Assembly: GCF_020497125.1 (NCBI RefSeq)
Contig: NC_059087.1
Span: forward strand, 14,603,925-14,667,924
Direction of reading: 5' to 3'
DNA: 64,000 nt
From: Mauremys mutica
Taxonomy: Eukaryota; Chordata; Testudines; Geoemydidae
Below are positions 1 to 11,557 of this stretch, piece by piece. The notes under the pieces were generated by a model, which was given only the letters and a program-made list of their open reading frames with translations, had not been told where the DNA came from and did not search any database. The translations under genes were made by a program, and so were the position numbers. Each line of letters opens with the position of its first letter. Position 1 is the first letter of the stretch.

Positions 1-318
1 GCCCCCTCCCTGTTTCCCACTTGCCACAGAGGGGGTGGCCAGTATTCAGACTGCAGTATCCCTTGAGGTGAGGAGCTAGACTGAAGGCTGCAGTAGGCCA
101 CAGTGGCAAGTGGATGGACTAGAGAAAGCCGGTTCCCCCAGAAGGGGGGAGAAAGCGGAGTGAAGAGAATGCCGCGGTCCAGGAACTGACACGTTCTTAG
201 AGGTGGAGCAGAAGTGACGGTGGTGAGACACTACTAGAAGAAGGTGCACTGGCAACCAAGAGCTAATTCCCAGCACGGCCAGCAGGAGGTGCCGAGTTGG
301 TGAGTCCCGTCCTGTCAC
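1..318. other. unclassified repeat-like G/A-rich block
   Basis: Purine-rich sequence with GAGAAAGC/GGAGTGAAGAG runs, ending near a GTCCTGTCACAATG segment. The composition resembles internal or leader DNA of turtle LTR retrotransposons that I have seen, but there is no LTR end, primer-binding site or coding remnant to prove it. The block runs off the left edge of the window. The minus-strand open frame here (80 codons) is low-complexity and is not called a gene. Confidence 0.2.
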
Positions 319-989
319 AATGCCTAAAAATAAACATTGATATTATCTGACAAAATTATGCAAAAATAAAAATCTAATGCTGCCGAGCCTAGTTATAGGC
401 TACATGTACTGGCCACACCATTGGCAGCAGCATGTAGGGTGGGTGTAGCTATATGTCACAACGAAAAGTACACTGAGTCCACACTGCAGTAGGCAGCTGG
501 CAACATGTGTCAGTGAAAAGCTCTGGCAGTGTGGAGGCAGCAGGGGAAAGGCTTCAGAGAAAGTAGACTGGAACAAGGTCAATGAAGAGTTTCACATAGG
601 AATAAGTCTTTCTTCCCTTAAAGTTCTAGGAAGGGGTGGTCAAAAAAAATCCATCTCCTTTTTTTTTTTCCAATTGTTGAAACCCCAACTTTTCAAATGA
701 AAATTGTGTCTACTTTCCTCAGGAAGTTTTCATTGGAACCCCAAAGCTTGTCAGCTGAAAACCAAACCTGTGACCAAGGCGGGTGGGAGGGATAAGGGGA
801 AGCCGGCGTGGCAGCAGCAGTTTGACAGAAAATGTTAACCTTGCAAACAAAACTGAAAATTTCCACTAGGAACTTTGATAAAAAACAAAAATATTTATTT
901 AGTTGATGATGTTTTCTGTGAGGGGTGAAAAAAAATTCCAACCAGCTCAGTTTCTGGTCAACAACAGAAGAGAATAGGTGATAAATGTC
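319..989. other. unique AT-rich DNA, no gene seen
   Basis: Mostly single-copy-looking sequence with a 10-T run near 660 and several A-runs at 870-940. The minus-strand frame extending through 693-1145 crosses into the neighbouring MITE and has no recognisable domain. Confidence 0.5.
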
Positions 990-997
990 ACTGAAAT

Positions 998-1161
998 CAT
1001 AGGCACCGTCTTTATGTGTTGCCAGGGGGTGCTTGGCCCCCCGCTCTGCCTGAGGGGGAGGGAGAGGCAGATCCGCAGAGCTGCCGGTGGGTGCAGAGCA
1101 CCCACTATGTTTTTCCCGTGGGTGTCCCAGCCCTGGAGCACCCACGGAGTAGGTGCCTATG
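998..1161 (-). mobile_element. non-autonomous hAT-type MITE, complete
   Basis: The 164-bp element begins CATAGGCACC and ends with its inverse, GGTGCCTATG. It is flanked by 8-bp direct repeats, ACTGAAAT (990-997) and ATTGAAAT (1162-1169), seven of eight matching, which is the hallmark duplication length of hAT transposons. The inside is GC-rich with two GAGCACCCAC motifs. It has no coding capacity and would have needed a transposase supplied in trans. The same terminus, CATAGGCGCCTACTCC, appears in the opposite orientation at 16946 inside a second GC-rich repeat, so the family is present at least twice here. Orientation is arbitrary. Confidence 0.8.
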
Positions 1162-1169
1162 ATTGAAAT

Positions 1170-2875
1170 AAATATAACCGTTTATTAGTAGTGGTTACCA
1201 TTATGCTGCTCCCTGGTACTTTGGAGAAAGATGCTGATTAACGGATGATAGCTAATGGTCCATGATACCATGCCGGCAAGTACCAAGTGCCAGAATTGGC
1301 AACTTTGAGGAATAACTTGAGGAAGTTTGCCTTGGTTCAGAGAGTTAGAAGTTGGTGACGTTGGGAAATACTCTCAGGTAGCCATAAAAACTGATGGATT
1401 CCTGATCAGCTGTCCCAGAAAGCAAATCAAAGAGTTAAGAAACAATCCAGCCAGTCCTCTGGCAATGTAATTTGACATAGTTCCATTGAAATTACACCAG
1501 CTGAGAATCTGGACATCTGCACTGACTATATCCAAAACCATCCATCCTTCCTATTTCTTATGGACCCCTCAGCAAAGAAGATACAAAGCACAGAGCTTTT
1601 CTAAAGCACTAGGCTTGTCCATTTAGAGCCAGATGGGCTATTCCTTACTCACAATGAATAAAAGCCATTGCCAGCAGGACTATTGGTACAGTTAGATCTA
1701 AGTGCAAGTACAGGAATCACAATCTGGCCCTCTGTCACTGGGATAGCTCCCCTAAGAAAGGGCTACTTTATGTATAAGAGTTGTGGAAACAGCCCCTCTC
1801 TAAGATTAAGTATAGTGAGGTCGGATCTATGTTTAAAAAGAAATAATAAATCAGGATTCCACACTGTCTTAGTACCAATGTTCAATATGCTGCCACTTAT
1901 GAAGTCCATGAAAGCAAACAATTAAAGGTATTTTAGCTTTATCAGGCAAACTTATTTTCTACCCCACTGATACAACTGTGGAAGGAAGTCAGCAGCTCAA
2001 ACTCTCTGGCCCATGTGCATGCCTATGGTAACCACATTAACCGCAAAGCCTGTTTTTATCTTGTTAAGCTGCTAAGCTCTGAAGTGTTCCGTTTAGCATG
2101 GTAATAACAAGGCTGAGTGATAAAGCTTTTAGTGGGTAGAGAAATAGAAGCAGAGATTTCCTCTGAAGGGGGCGCATGCAGTCTGTTTCCTTTACACAGA
2201 TTCATCGGGATATGCCAACACAGAAATAAATCAAATTCCATAAGCTGGATAACACCAAGGGTATGAGACAGACCAACAAAAGCCAGGAGTTCAGAGTTAA
2301 AAGGACTTGTGTAATTTAGGTCCTGCAGTTGACCTGTCAAACCTGATAAGGAATATCTGCCAGATACTAAACAGCTAATGAAATAAACCACACCATTTAG
2401 CTGCTGAGAAATTCTAAATAAAAGAAAGAATGACTGATTGCCCCTGCCTCAGCAGGAGGCCAAAAATCTTGTCACTGGGAGTTGTCTGTCTGCAGTGTGC
2501 CCCTTACTGTGCTATCTGTTTTTTATGGGTTTACAAATCAGCTGCGTTCTTGCAGCATTTATCTTCAACCCCATTAGGAATCTTGTCCAGCTGGCATGTG
2601 TTCCACTTCTTTAGTGTTATACCCTGATGTGTGAGGCATCTTTCTGGGCCCCATTATCTTGTCACAACAAGCCAGTGGAGACAGGGTAAATTGGTTCATT
2701 TTTATCCATCAGTCAGGTGAACTTGATGAAAATGGGGAGTAATCAGGCCTCTTCCTAAGGCGACATAAGACACTTTGCAAGTTCTTTATGGGCATTTTTA
2801 GGTTTTGATAACAGTTTAATGCAACTATGTTCTCCCTCTGTCTCCCTCCATTTGCACTCCCTGGCCATGCACTCT
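1170..2875. other. unique non-coding DNA with one short repeat relic
   Basis: No exon, RNA gene or intact element recognised. A 34-bp stretch at 1479-1512 (TTCCATTGAAATTACACC...GAGAATCTGG) matches the end of the palindromic repeat family seen more completely at 34415-34492. Open frames here, up to 111 codons on the minus strand (2056-2391), show no domain. Confidence 0.4.
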
Positions 2876-2935
2876 GGCCCCAATTCAGAGCAGCGCTTCA
2901 GCATGTGTTTTTCTTTCAGCCTGTGAGTAATCCCT
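2876..2935 (+). repeat. fragment of dispersed GCTTAAGCA-type palindromic repeat
   Basis: GGCCCCAATTCAGAGCAGCG followed by TTCAGCATGTG and CTGTGAGTAATCCC has the same order of motifs as the longer copies at 11925-12000, 13185-13320 and 50690-50825. It is degenerate and lacks the second half of the palindrome. Confidence 0.35.
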
Positions 2936-3398
2936 ATTCAGGAGTCACATGGTTAAGTGGCTAAAATTAGATTTGTCAAAGGAAAGAATATTCACAAAAC
3001 ATTGACTTCTGACCTGGGCTATCATTCATTTTCTGATGCAGATACTCTAACAGTCCATGGCTGCAAACAATAGACATCATGGTCATTAGCTAGTTTGCAG
3101 ATTACAGCTCTGTAGACAGAATCCAGGGCCTTCCATCTCCAGTAGCACTGGCCTCTTCCTTTTCAGATAGACTCCATTCGCTGCGGTGCTATTAGAGCAT
3201 ATATTCTGTATGAGTCAGCCTCCAGAGGGTGACCGTCACATATATGTGAGCTCCCAACATTCAGTTTCATAGACAGTAATGCAGAACAATACATACTTAT
3301 CCTCCACTCAGGCACCATTCAGGAGGAGAGATCCAAATGACTGAAGATATGGGGAAGGAAATGGTGGCGCTATCTTTAGATGATCAGTTTGTTGACAT

Positions 3399-3440
3399 TA
3401 ATGAAACTCCTGATTTACATCAGCTGAGTATCTGGCCTGG
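3399..3440 (+). repeat. fragment of palindromic GATCTGGCCC repeat
   Basis: AATGAAACTCCTGATTTACA followed by TCAGCTGAGTATCTGGCC corresponds to the right half of the palindromic family at 34415-34492. Short and diverged. Confidence 0.35.
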
Positions 3441-3647
3441 TATGTTTTACAGTTGCTTCCTTTGTGCACTTTATTTCCTGGTAAGCAAAGATCTGGGGCA
3501 CCAGAGAGTTGAGTGAAAAGTGCCCCCACCAGTCCTTCCCCTTAGAGATTGGAGAACTTGCTGGTCTATGGATAGAATGACTGGAACCTTGCTGGTGGTA
3601 GTATAAAGATATAGATACATCCTTTCAGTCTTTTATACAGCTATTAA

Positions 3648-4898
3648 GGGTATGTTTACACTAGCGGCTGTACACACGTGCATACATGTGGTTGCTATAA
3701 CTCCATCGCCCACATCTAAACCCCAGAAGTAAGCTAGCACGCCTGAAGGGTGTGGGTAAATACACACATCATGCTATGGTTCCCAGTGTGCAGGGTGGAT
3801 GGAGGTAAAGGGCGTGGACTGGTCTCAAGCTTTGGTAGTCCTCCATCCCCAGACCCACAATGCACTGAACCCTTTTCATCCTGGGCCTTACCCAATCTAT
3901 GAAGGTCCCCGTCCCACATTTTCACTAGTAGGAGCGAGCTACGCTGACTGCATCAGAACGGCTTTCCCCAGCACTCTTTTGATCAGTACAAGTGAACATG
4001 GACCCTGCTCCAAGACCAGCTGCTTGGCTTGCCAACCACACCCAGGTGCTGATCAACATGTGCTCCAAGACCACCGTTCTTCACTTGCTTCACCTGGAGC
4101 AGTGGGAACATTCACCTGTACTGGGAAATTTCATAGAGAGTGGAGCAGGTGGGCACTGAGCAGACTGCAGCCCAGTGCCAGGAACACATCAAGCACTATC
4201 CTTCCCTGTACAGGAGGACAAGAGATTTAAACAGTCATTCCAGGAGGGCTCATCATACATTCCCCTTCTACAGCAAGCTGGACCAGGAGCTGTCAAGGAG
4301 TGTGAAGGTGACCCTTGGCATAGGTAGATGTCATCCTCTGCCTCCCTGCTGTGCCAAGATGTGTGTACATATGGCATCCTTAATTTCCCTTGCCAATGGG
4401 AACCAGGAAGGACCAGTGTGTACATGGGTGGGATCTGACTGCCCGTGCAGAGTTTGTAAACCAGTCTTGTCCTGAGCCCACCCAGGATGAGAGCATTCCC
4501 CTTTACCCTCAAACATATGGAGTACACTGCAGGCGACGATTATACCAGCGGCATTTGCCATTGCTCCATTCTTACACCCAGTTTGGCAGGGGGAAGACAC
4601 AAGCAAGAACTGCCACCAGCAAATATGTGAAGCAGGGAACAGTACCAACTCACAGCAAAAGCAGTTCCTACAGACAGTGTCTCCCTGTGATTCACAGAAC
4701 CTGGGGATACCACCCCTGAAATAGTAGCATTAACCTTGTGGAACAACAGGGGCAGTGTGGATGGGGGGTATATACATGTACACAGCATTATACCCATGTC
4801 CAGCACCATATATGGGGACACTGGGAACGGTTATGAAAGCACCCACAAGCATGCACATGGCCCAGTAACCAGCTATACATGCCAGTATAGACATAGCC
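3648..4898 (+). mobile_element. PIF/Harbinger-like DNA transposon, 1.25 kb, decayed
   Basis: The element starts GGGTATGTTTACACT and ends with the inverse of GGCTATGTCTATACT (12 of 15 positions match). It is bounded on both sides by TAA (3645-3647 and 4899-4901), the three-base T(A/T)A duplication typical of PIF/Harbinger transposition. The interior carries remnants of a Myb/SANT-like DNA-binding reading frame (see 3998-4295), which accompanies the transposase gene in Harbinger elements. No DDE transposase remnant is visible, so it was probably mobilised in trans. It is old: frames are interrupted and the terminal repeats have diverged. A hAT origin is less likely because no 8-bp duplication is present. 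Confidence 0.7.
3998..4295 (+). pseudogene. transposon-derived Myb/SANT-like DNA-binding protein remnant
   Basis: Two reading frames abut. The frame from 3998 gives MDPAPRPAAWLANHTQVLIN, with the conserved Trp and hydrophobic first helix of a Myb/SANT-like (Myb_DNA-bind_4, trihelix) domain. It then stops soon after 4140. The frame from 4140 continues the domain with TAAQCQEHIKHYPSLYRRTR and later FPFYSKLDQELS, matching the family pattern TxxQCxxxxKxLxxxYxxxxD...FxxELDxxLG. A frameshift between the two halves breaks the gene. In intact Harbinger elements this protein binds the transposon ends and helps the transposase enter the nucleus. Assignment is by motif recognition, not by search. Confidence 0.6.
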
Positions 4899-4901
4899 TA
4901 A

Positions 4902-6400
4902 ATGTCAGGGACTTTAAAAAGTACAAAGGGTGTGATCCTTGGTAAACGTCATCGCAGACAGCTGGAACAAGTGATGTGGAAGCCTGTTCAGATGTCGCTG
5001 TTTACGAAAAAGGAAGTAGGTGGTTTTTTGAGCTCATAGTCTGTTTTTTGTTTTACTTATGGAAGTTCTACTCTCTTATTTTCTTTGAGACCTAACTGGT
5101 TCTGAAAGTTTGCTTCACACTGATAAATGGTTGCCTGGTTGTAGACTACATTAAAATTTTGAATGAATAACTTGCAGATTTTATGTATTTATTTAGAGCG
5201 GTGCCTGTTTTTCTTTTGTTTTATTTCATTATGTCTTTAGGGTTTGGTATTTTTTAGCTTTTTCTGGAAGGCTTCTTTTGTGCAGGAGCAGGTTACATTT
5301 TCTCTGAAAACTGTATTTGTTTAGCAACTGAGAGAGTAACTAGATTATCTAGGACTCTTCTGATTGCTGACTGTGACTATTTCTGTTTTTTGAAGGTTGC
5401 TTCAAAGTACTTCAACTAGCAGTTGTGGCTGTAACTGCCAGGAAGTATCAAAAGCAGACGACCTCCAAGTTTTAATGTGCTTGCCAGTAAAGCTGGATTA
5501 AGTTTGTATTTCCAAATCACAATGGTACTAAGCCAATGCACGCCGTCATTTAAATCCTGAGAAATCAGATTAGAAGGTCCTGCTTCATGATGGCCATTAT
5601 GAGCCACTGGATGGGTTGTGAATCCTTGACAATTATTTCTGCACCAATTAATGGATCTCTGTGAATCTCCTCTGAAGGACACGCACCAGCCCAGCTTTTC
5701 TCTTGACCTCTCTGTTGGGAAGAGACGTCAGAGGAAAGTTGACATTTTGGCATTTCACATTGATCAGCTAAGTGTAGGAATCCAGACGGGCAAGAGACCA
5801 TGGATCAGACCCTATGCTGATGTAAATTGGCATAGCTCCTCACACACGCACCATGTGAACAGCAGCATTATGTTGGCTTATGACAAAGCTTTTCCACCCC
5901 AGAAGTACCTCAGAGTGTCACGTCTATTAATTGTTATAATTGTTCCGCACACACTCTTCAGACAAAAATCTAGACATGCAGTCAGTGTCGTGGACAACAT
6001 ACAATTGAACCAAGGTCACTGAGTATTCTCCCAGTGATCAGCTCCCAAGGAACTGCAGTGACATTTCTCTCAATGGCATTTGGGAAGAACCTGAAGGGGG
6101 TTGTGCTAGGGAGTTCACGGTGCCACTGACAGAGACAGGAAAACAAAAGAGACACACACACAAAATCAGGGAGAGTGACCCATTCTGAAATAAGAAGTGA
6201 GCCATCAGTTGTTGTGAGCAGAAGATAGAAATATGCAGCCCAAGCAGAACTGCTTAGGATTAAGAAAAGCCTGGTTTTATCTCCTCCCTGCCACACTGCT
6301 ACAGCATTACCAATTTTCTTTGCGCATTTTTACCTCCATTGTTCATTCTGCTGAAATGAGCTTGGGCCACAAAAGACTCCTCCAGGCTGAGCTATTTCAT
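4902..6400. other. unique non-coding DNA, T-rich in its first third
   Basis: No gene or intact repeat recognised. From about 5020 to 5400 the + strand is strongly T-rich with TTTTTTG and TTCTTTTG runs, without a poly(T) tract long enough to mark a retrotransposon tail. The longest frame, 123 codons at 5651-6022, has no domain. Confidence 0.4.
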
Positions 6401-6620
6401 TAGCAGGATGCATATTCGACTGAAATTGAAGGGAATTTTGATGAGGCCTCTCAGGACTTCACAGTGAGTGGGGAGCACACTGGCTGTTATTTATTAGAGG
6501 CTTCCATCAATCTGTTTTCTGTCATGAATCCTAGGCCAGAAGAACGGGGAGACATTGACTGATAAGATATTGTAGCTTAAATTAGCCAAAGTGTTAGAGA
6601 GAGAGGCTGTGCAGGTGATA
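6400..6620. other. candidate conserved non-coding element
   Basis: Repeat-free sequence containing CTGTTATTTATTAGAGGC, CCATCAATCTG and a TTAAATTAGCC motif. The look is of vertebrate conserved non-coding DNA, but this is an impression only and needs cross-species alignment. Confidence 0.2.
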
Positions 6621-9079
6621 CAGTGCTAGGCAACTAAATATTCATACTGCTGAGGCTTGGGCACACTGCCGTCCATCAGATGCTGACACACTGTGTTAGA
6701 GTTCGCTATTGAGCCAAAGCCAATCAGACTGCCCCACTGGCTTCCATGCACTTTGTATCAAAGTCCTTAGCACTGAGGACCTCAGGTATTTATGCCATCT
6801 AGCCATGCCTCGCAAGCCAGAGAAATTAAACTGAGCTTCTGGTGATAAGAAGCTTTGGTCGATTTCCGGTACCTCTGCCTGGAAATGCCACGAGAACAGC
6901 CTCTCTCAGACACAGAACTAAAATGGAGAAAAAGGTTATTAAGATCTTTTAGAACTTCAAAAAGAATGTTCCTATCAAGTTTGGGGTAAAAATTCAGATT
7001 GGTTCTTATCCAATTCAAACTGCTTCACCCCTGGGTAGGACTATGCTGACGGGCTGACACTAGAGACTCAAAAGGGATGCTTTTCCGTCTCCTACGTTTG
7101 TTCTGGTAAGTGGCTTTTCTTCTCCCCCTCCCGTATTAAGACAGCTATTCCATGAGGATGATGTAAAATTTACAGTTGCCATCCCAACAGTGTTTTGGAT
7201 TGCATAGTACCAGCTTCTGTGATCACTGTTATCTGGAACTTCTGGTATAGTCATCACCATGGTGAATGATATACATTATTTCTGATTGTATGACTCAATA
7301 GCAATAGCATAGGCATATTGCCTGGTGTGGTGCTCTCATGAGCCAAACAGCAACTGACCTGCCTAGTACTTTCATGGGAAATGTTTACAGCAACACCTAG
7401 CTATTGCTGAAAGTGGCATTAATAGATCAGCAGACAACACTCTTCTATGCATGTCAGTGTTGCACTACTGAAGATCCCATCCTTCAAATGAGGTGGAATT
7501 CTATGGCTTGGCCACTCATGGTGATTAAAAAAAAATCCCTTTTCATAATGCTTGGGGACGTTAAATGCTAATCCTAATGTCTTGGCTAAATACCAGCTTG
7601 GGGAGTTAGTCTGCCTATCTTCCTCCTGTTTCAACTGGAGGATTTACTTCCAAAAATAAAATAAAATAAGCCTGTAGTGCTAATGAAAAATAGTCACTGC
7701 ATTCCTCATCCCAGAGATGGGCAAGTGATCCCTGTGGATGACTGACAGACATTCTTCAGCGTGGAAAGTGTTATATAAATATAAATGATCACTGGGGCTC
7801 CATGTTTTCTGCAATTCCCTCCTTTAGCATCCTCCACCCCTGAATGGAATTCTTCCCTCCTGGCCCAGGTGTGCCGTCTTATTGCTTCCCAGCTCAGATG
7901 TCTAATAGGTTCACCCTTTCTCTGTGGTAATGCAAGGCCAGAAGTTCCAGTGAGAGGTGCTGCAGAGATGTGCTTTGAACAAGGGAATTCAATAAGCAGG
8001 AGAGCAGCTGGGAACTACAGGAAATTGTTCCCCGCAGGTTGAAGTGTGTCATTGGTGAGGGCGAGATGCCAGAAGACATGACAAAAGGGTTACACAGTGG
8101 GTCACAAATTAGTCTCCTCCTGCAGAGATGTGCCTTAAACTCATGGAGCTTTACAAGCTCTAGTGACTATGGTATATATGCATGCCAGTACACACAGCAT
8201 GTGCTGCACACAGATTGCTCCCTACAGTTGAGTGAGAGCTCTGAATTATCTTTGCCTTCTACCATGCCTGAATCCAGAGTGGGGATTTGGCTGCTTTGCA
8301 AATCTCCAGGATGAAAGTGCTAAGAGGGGTCAAGTGTCTGCATTTTGTTTGTCAAACACAGTAGGATGTTTGGCTGTCAGGGAAGTGGGGGAAGCAATGA
8401 ACCGAAGAGAAAAAGAATAGCCTGAGACTTTGGGAAGGTTGGTATCAACTACAAAGTAACTGCAGTGACCCACATCCCCCCTTTGGAAAGGGATCAGTAC
8501 CTGAATCCCTAAAACTTCAGAGAATTGTTGGAGAAGGTGGCAGCTGGTGTCAAATTTACTAAGCCTGAATTATCACAGTCTGATCAGCAGATTATGCTAG
8601 ATAACAGCTTGAAGCCTATTTGACTTTTAATGCTCACAAGTGGATGTATATCTATAAATGGCTCCTTCTCTGGTTGGTACCTCTGCTACAGACAGACACC
8701 GATAAAACCCTGCAGAGTCCACTCTGCTAGTGAGGAGGCATTTTAATCACCATGAAAACCAAGGGCTTGGACTTAAAATGGAACAATTGAAGATATATAG
8801 CATGAGCTTACAAATGTCTAAAGGTAACTTTCTACACAATAGAAAGTCCTGCACCTTACATAATCCAGAAGGGACCACCTCAAACAAGAAGCTATCACAT
8901 AATCCTGCACACTGGGAGGAGGAAAAAAAAAATCAGTAAACCAAAACTGATGACATCATCGAACACAAAAATAAAAAAAGGGAAACAACTCCAACTCACA
9001 GAATCCTCCAGGAGAAACCGTGGCCCAAGGACCCACCACACGGACACTACGTGACACCCCAGCATCAGCAATTTACCAA
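6621..9079. other. unique non-coding DNA
   Basis: No coding exon, RNA gene or mobile element recognised. All open frames are under 95 codons and have no domain. The small AT-rich tract at 7655-7670 is a simple AAAAT repeat. Confidence 0.4.
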
Positions 9080-9420
9080 CACTACTCCTAACTGGATCTG
9101 AATTATCTGTACTCTCCAATGGACTGAGATTCTGCCCATCACAGAACCTGATACCATACCAATGTGAGGAGAACTAGAAGAATACTCTTGCCAACTCCAC
9201 GTTAAAGAATTCTTTCACAACAATGATGGCACCACCCACAACTACCGCAATCCCAACGGCATTCATATCATAACTACCACATCTGACTGGACACCCAACA
9301 GTGGATGAAACCACATACTTCATCATTACATTGATTGTGTCATGAAAAAATACTGACTGTGTAATCCTTAAACATCACATCAAATCTCTAGAACAAGACA
9401 AGCTAAGAGTGCCATTGATC
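9080..9420 (+). mobile_element. possible Penelope-like retroelement fragment
   Basis: In translation the segment gives ELEEYSCQLHVKEFFHNN (around 9165-9220) and, further on, a TSDWTPNSG motif near 9280 followed by a DCVMKKY-like helix. This order (ELEEY..RLRLKEFFH, then WTPxxGR, then a short helix) is what I associate with the N-terminal region of Neptune/Penelope-like elements. Frameshifts and stops are present, and no reverse-transcriptase or GIY-YIG part can be seen. Could instead be an unrelated old LINE. Confidence 0.35.
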
Positions 9421-9954
9421 AGAACAGCACCTGAAGAATTCTCGCTTTCTGAAGAATTCTGTTTAAAGAGTGAGAGCTTCATTAGTGAAGTTGGACCATT
9501 TGCCGTCTCCACGCTCAACAACTTTTCCACTGTCATTCCGTTCTGACTCTATGGACCAAACTGGGCCACCACAGAGGTGGGTGTAAGTCCCAGAGATGTA
9601 ATTTGGTGGCTGAAGAGATTGTCTGCATCTAATCTTTCAGCCTGTCCCCGCGGTCCCAGTTGTCCCAAGTGTCTGACATCTCTTGCGTCTTTATTCTCCA
9701 GTTCTCTCCCTTATCCAGTTCCTTTCCTTCAGGCCCTGTAAATACTCTTGTTTCTGCTACCTTGCAAAGCCTCCTCAGGGACTCTGTGGACAACCTAGGT
9801 CTGTCTTCCTTTCCCACACGCCTTGAGCATGCCATCTATTACCCAGACCTCTCTTCTCACCCTCTTCTGGATCCTCTGCATGCTATTTAACCGAGACTGC
9901 CCTTCTCAAGGCCCCTCATGCTGGCCCAATCTCTGTGCTCATTCTCCTTAATCT

Positions 9955-10105
9955 ATCGACTGCTTTGTTCACCTCATATCTTCGCTACTGCATCCTCTTC
10001 CTCCTCTCTGGCCTCCCCACTTCACACCGTGTCTCTCCCATCCCAACCCATCCAAAATACTGCTGCTAACATCATTTTCTGATTCTATCATTCTGGTGAT
10101 GGTAA
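9955..10105 (+). mobile_element. L2-like LINE fragment (C-terminal reverse-transcriptase region)
   Basis: One frame reads YLRYCILFLLSGLPTSHRVS, then a PKYCC segment. This resembles the LDYCNxLLxGLP...QNAAARL motif near the end of L2/CR1-clade ORF2 proteins. The following CATCATTTTCTGATTC stretch fits the same consensus. The copy is short, stop-ridden and has no 3' end. The pyrimidine-rich DNA upstream (9640-9950) may belong to the same element but shows no clear motif. Confidence 0.4.
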
Positions 10106-10336
10106 TTCCCCCTTCAGATCAATTCACTAATAAATCAGCAACAAGGCTGCTGAGGTGAGCTTTGATACTTTGGGCCACACTTTCCAAAAATGCTCAGGAC
10201 CAAGTTTTCAGATGCCCTCAGGTCCAAAACTACTGGGCTATTTTGAAAGTCAAGCCATTTATTGAGGTGCCTGCATAGGAGTTGATCCCTTTTGAAAAGC
10301 TGATCCTTTGTGGATATTTCTTACACACATGTACAC

Positions 10337-10341
10337 TCTCA

Positions 10342-10385
<44 letters not shown>
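10337..10385. repeat. (CT)n(CA)n microsatellite
   Basis: A CT-rich run grading into about 16 uninterrupted CA units ending at 10385. It produces an artefactual CVCVCV peptide on the minus strand. Confidence 0.95.
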
Positions 10386-10390
<5 letters not shown>

Positions 10391-10500
10391 CTCTTCAGGG
10401 CAAGGACCATCTTCATGTTCTGTGTTTGTACGGCACTTGCCATAATGGAGTAATGGTCCATGACTAAGGCTCATAGTCACTATGGTAATATAAATAATTA
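10386..10500 (+). repeat. L2/MIR-type 3' tail
   Basis: AAACTCTTCAGGGCAAGGAC, then GTTTGTACGGCACTTGCC, then CTATGGTAATATAAATAA follow the order of a tail I recognise as common in turtle genomes (GGGCAGGGACC..TGTACAGCGCC..CTACGGTAATACAAATAA). Reverse-oriented copies occur at 15722, 22255, 30372 and 41995. The microsatellite lies directly on its 5' side. Confidence 0.6.
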
Positions 10501-10743
10501 GTCCAGGATTCTCCAATAGCAATGAAGAAAAATTAAAGACGCACCTAATGGCTGAAGCCATGGTGCACTTTGAACTCTGAAGTCAGGGAGTGGTTCAGGT
10601 ATGAAGTTTTGGGTTGGCCTGTGATAGAGAGCGCAACTGCAAAAAAAAAATCAGCCCAAATATGGTTTGGGATTACAGAAATACTCTACAGAGCTCAGTA
10701 TTGGAACATGACTCCAGCAAATTCACAAGAATAACCGTGCTTT

Positions 10744-10965
10744 GAACTTCCATAGTGCCTTCCATCCAAGGATCTGAAAATGCTTTACAAACAAGAAGCA
10801 AGCCTCGCAATGCCCTTTTGAGGTAAATATTGTTGTACCTTGTCTGAAGATAGGTGAATAGAGACACTGAGGCTAAAGGTCACACAGCAAGTTTGTGGTA
10901 GAGTCTAAGAAGGAACCCAGGAGTCCTGGTTCCCAGTCATCATTTACTATAGCCACCTGAAGAAG
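10744..10965 (-). repeat. MIR-like tRNA-derived SINE
   Basis: Read on the + strand this is the reverse complement of the SINE. Its parts are AGTGCCTTCCATCCAAGGATC, GAGGTAAATATTGTTGTACC, GAGACACTGAGGCTAAAGGTC with ACACAGCAAG, and the head GAACCCAGGAGTCCTGGTTC. This order corresponds to the 3' core, the GGGCAAGTCACTT-type core and the tRNA-derived head of MIR-like SINEs. Transcription would start from the right end by RNA polymerase III. It is an old, diverged copy. Confidence 0.65.
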
Positions 10966-11463
10966 AGAGTTAGAGAGAAAAGGATTATGTTAGTGAGTTT
11001 GCAGAAATGTCAGAAAAGCATATTCATATCTCAAATTCTCCAGCGGCGATTCGTCATCATGACATTTTGAAGGTTTCTGATCCGATTGCTCGGTGCCAGA
11101 GTTTAACAACTGATCCAAAGATCGCTTAAGTCAATGGAAGGACTTCTGCTGACTTCCAGGGGCTTTAGATCAGGCCTTTAGCATAGAGCCTAAGAATTGA
11201 CCCCACACTGCTTTGCATCTTCTAACTATTTTAAATAAACAGATGTTTGGAAAAGACTTTTCCTTCCAGAAAGGAAATTCCCACATAGAAGCAGAAATGA
11301 ATGTTATCAGTGTTCTCTGTGCCACCTGGGTTCCATGAAATGGTCTCTCAACACTACAGGTAAAATCCTAATGTATGACAAAGTCTTATACAAACGAACC
11401 CAGCTACTAGAATGTCTTCATGACTTGTATATTTTGATGTAATGTAGGTATTTTATGATGCAG
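10966..11463. other. unique non-coding DNA
   Basis: No gene or element recognised. A CTTAAGTCAATGGAAGGACT segment at 11125 is a relic of the CATTGACTTCAATGG family. Confidence 0.4.
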
Positions 11464-11557
11464 CTAGTCTAGCAAACTCTATACAGTATTATATTTCCCC
11501 CACGCACACACCACACACACACGAAAAAAACAAGCGCAGAGTTCAGTTTGCTAGACT
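11464..11557. repeat. small inverted repeat
   Basis: AGTCTAGCAAACT (11466-11478) is exactly inverted as AGTTTGCTAGACT (11545-11557), 66 bases apart. The loop contains a CACACA-rich run and an A-run. It could fold into a hairpin or be the ends of an unrecognised MITE. No clear target duplication was found. Confidence 0.4.

Noticed and set aside
693..1145. 150-codon minus-strand frame as a gene
   Set aside because: Half of it lies in the hAT MITE at 998-1161; no domain.
3799..4230. 143-codon frame as an independent gene
   Set aside because: It lies inside the Harbinger-like element, in a different phase from the Myb/SANT-like remnant.
10259..10561. Minus-strand frame with a Cys-Val repeat
   Set aside because: The repeat peptide is the translation of the (CA)n microsatellite.
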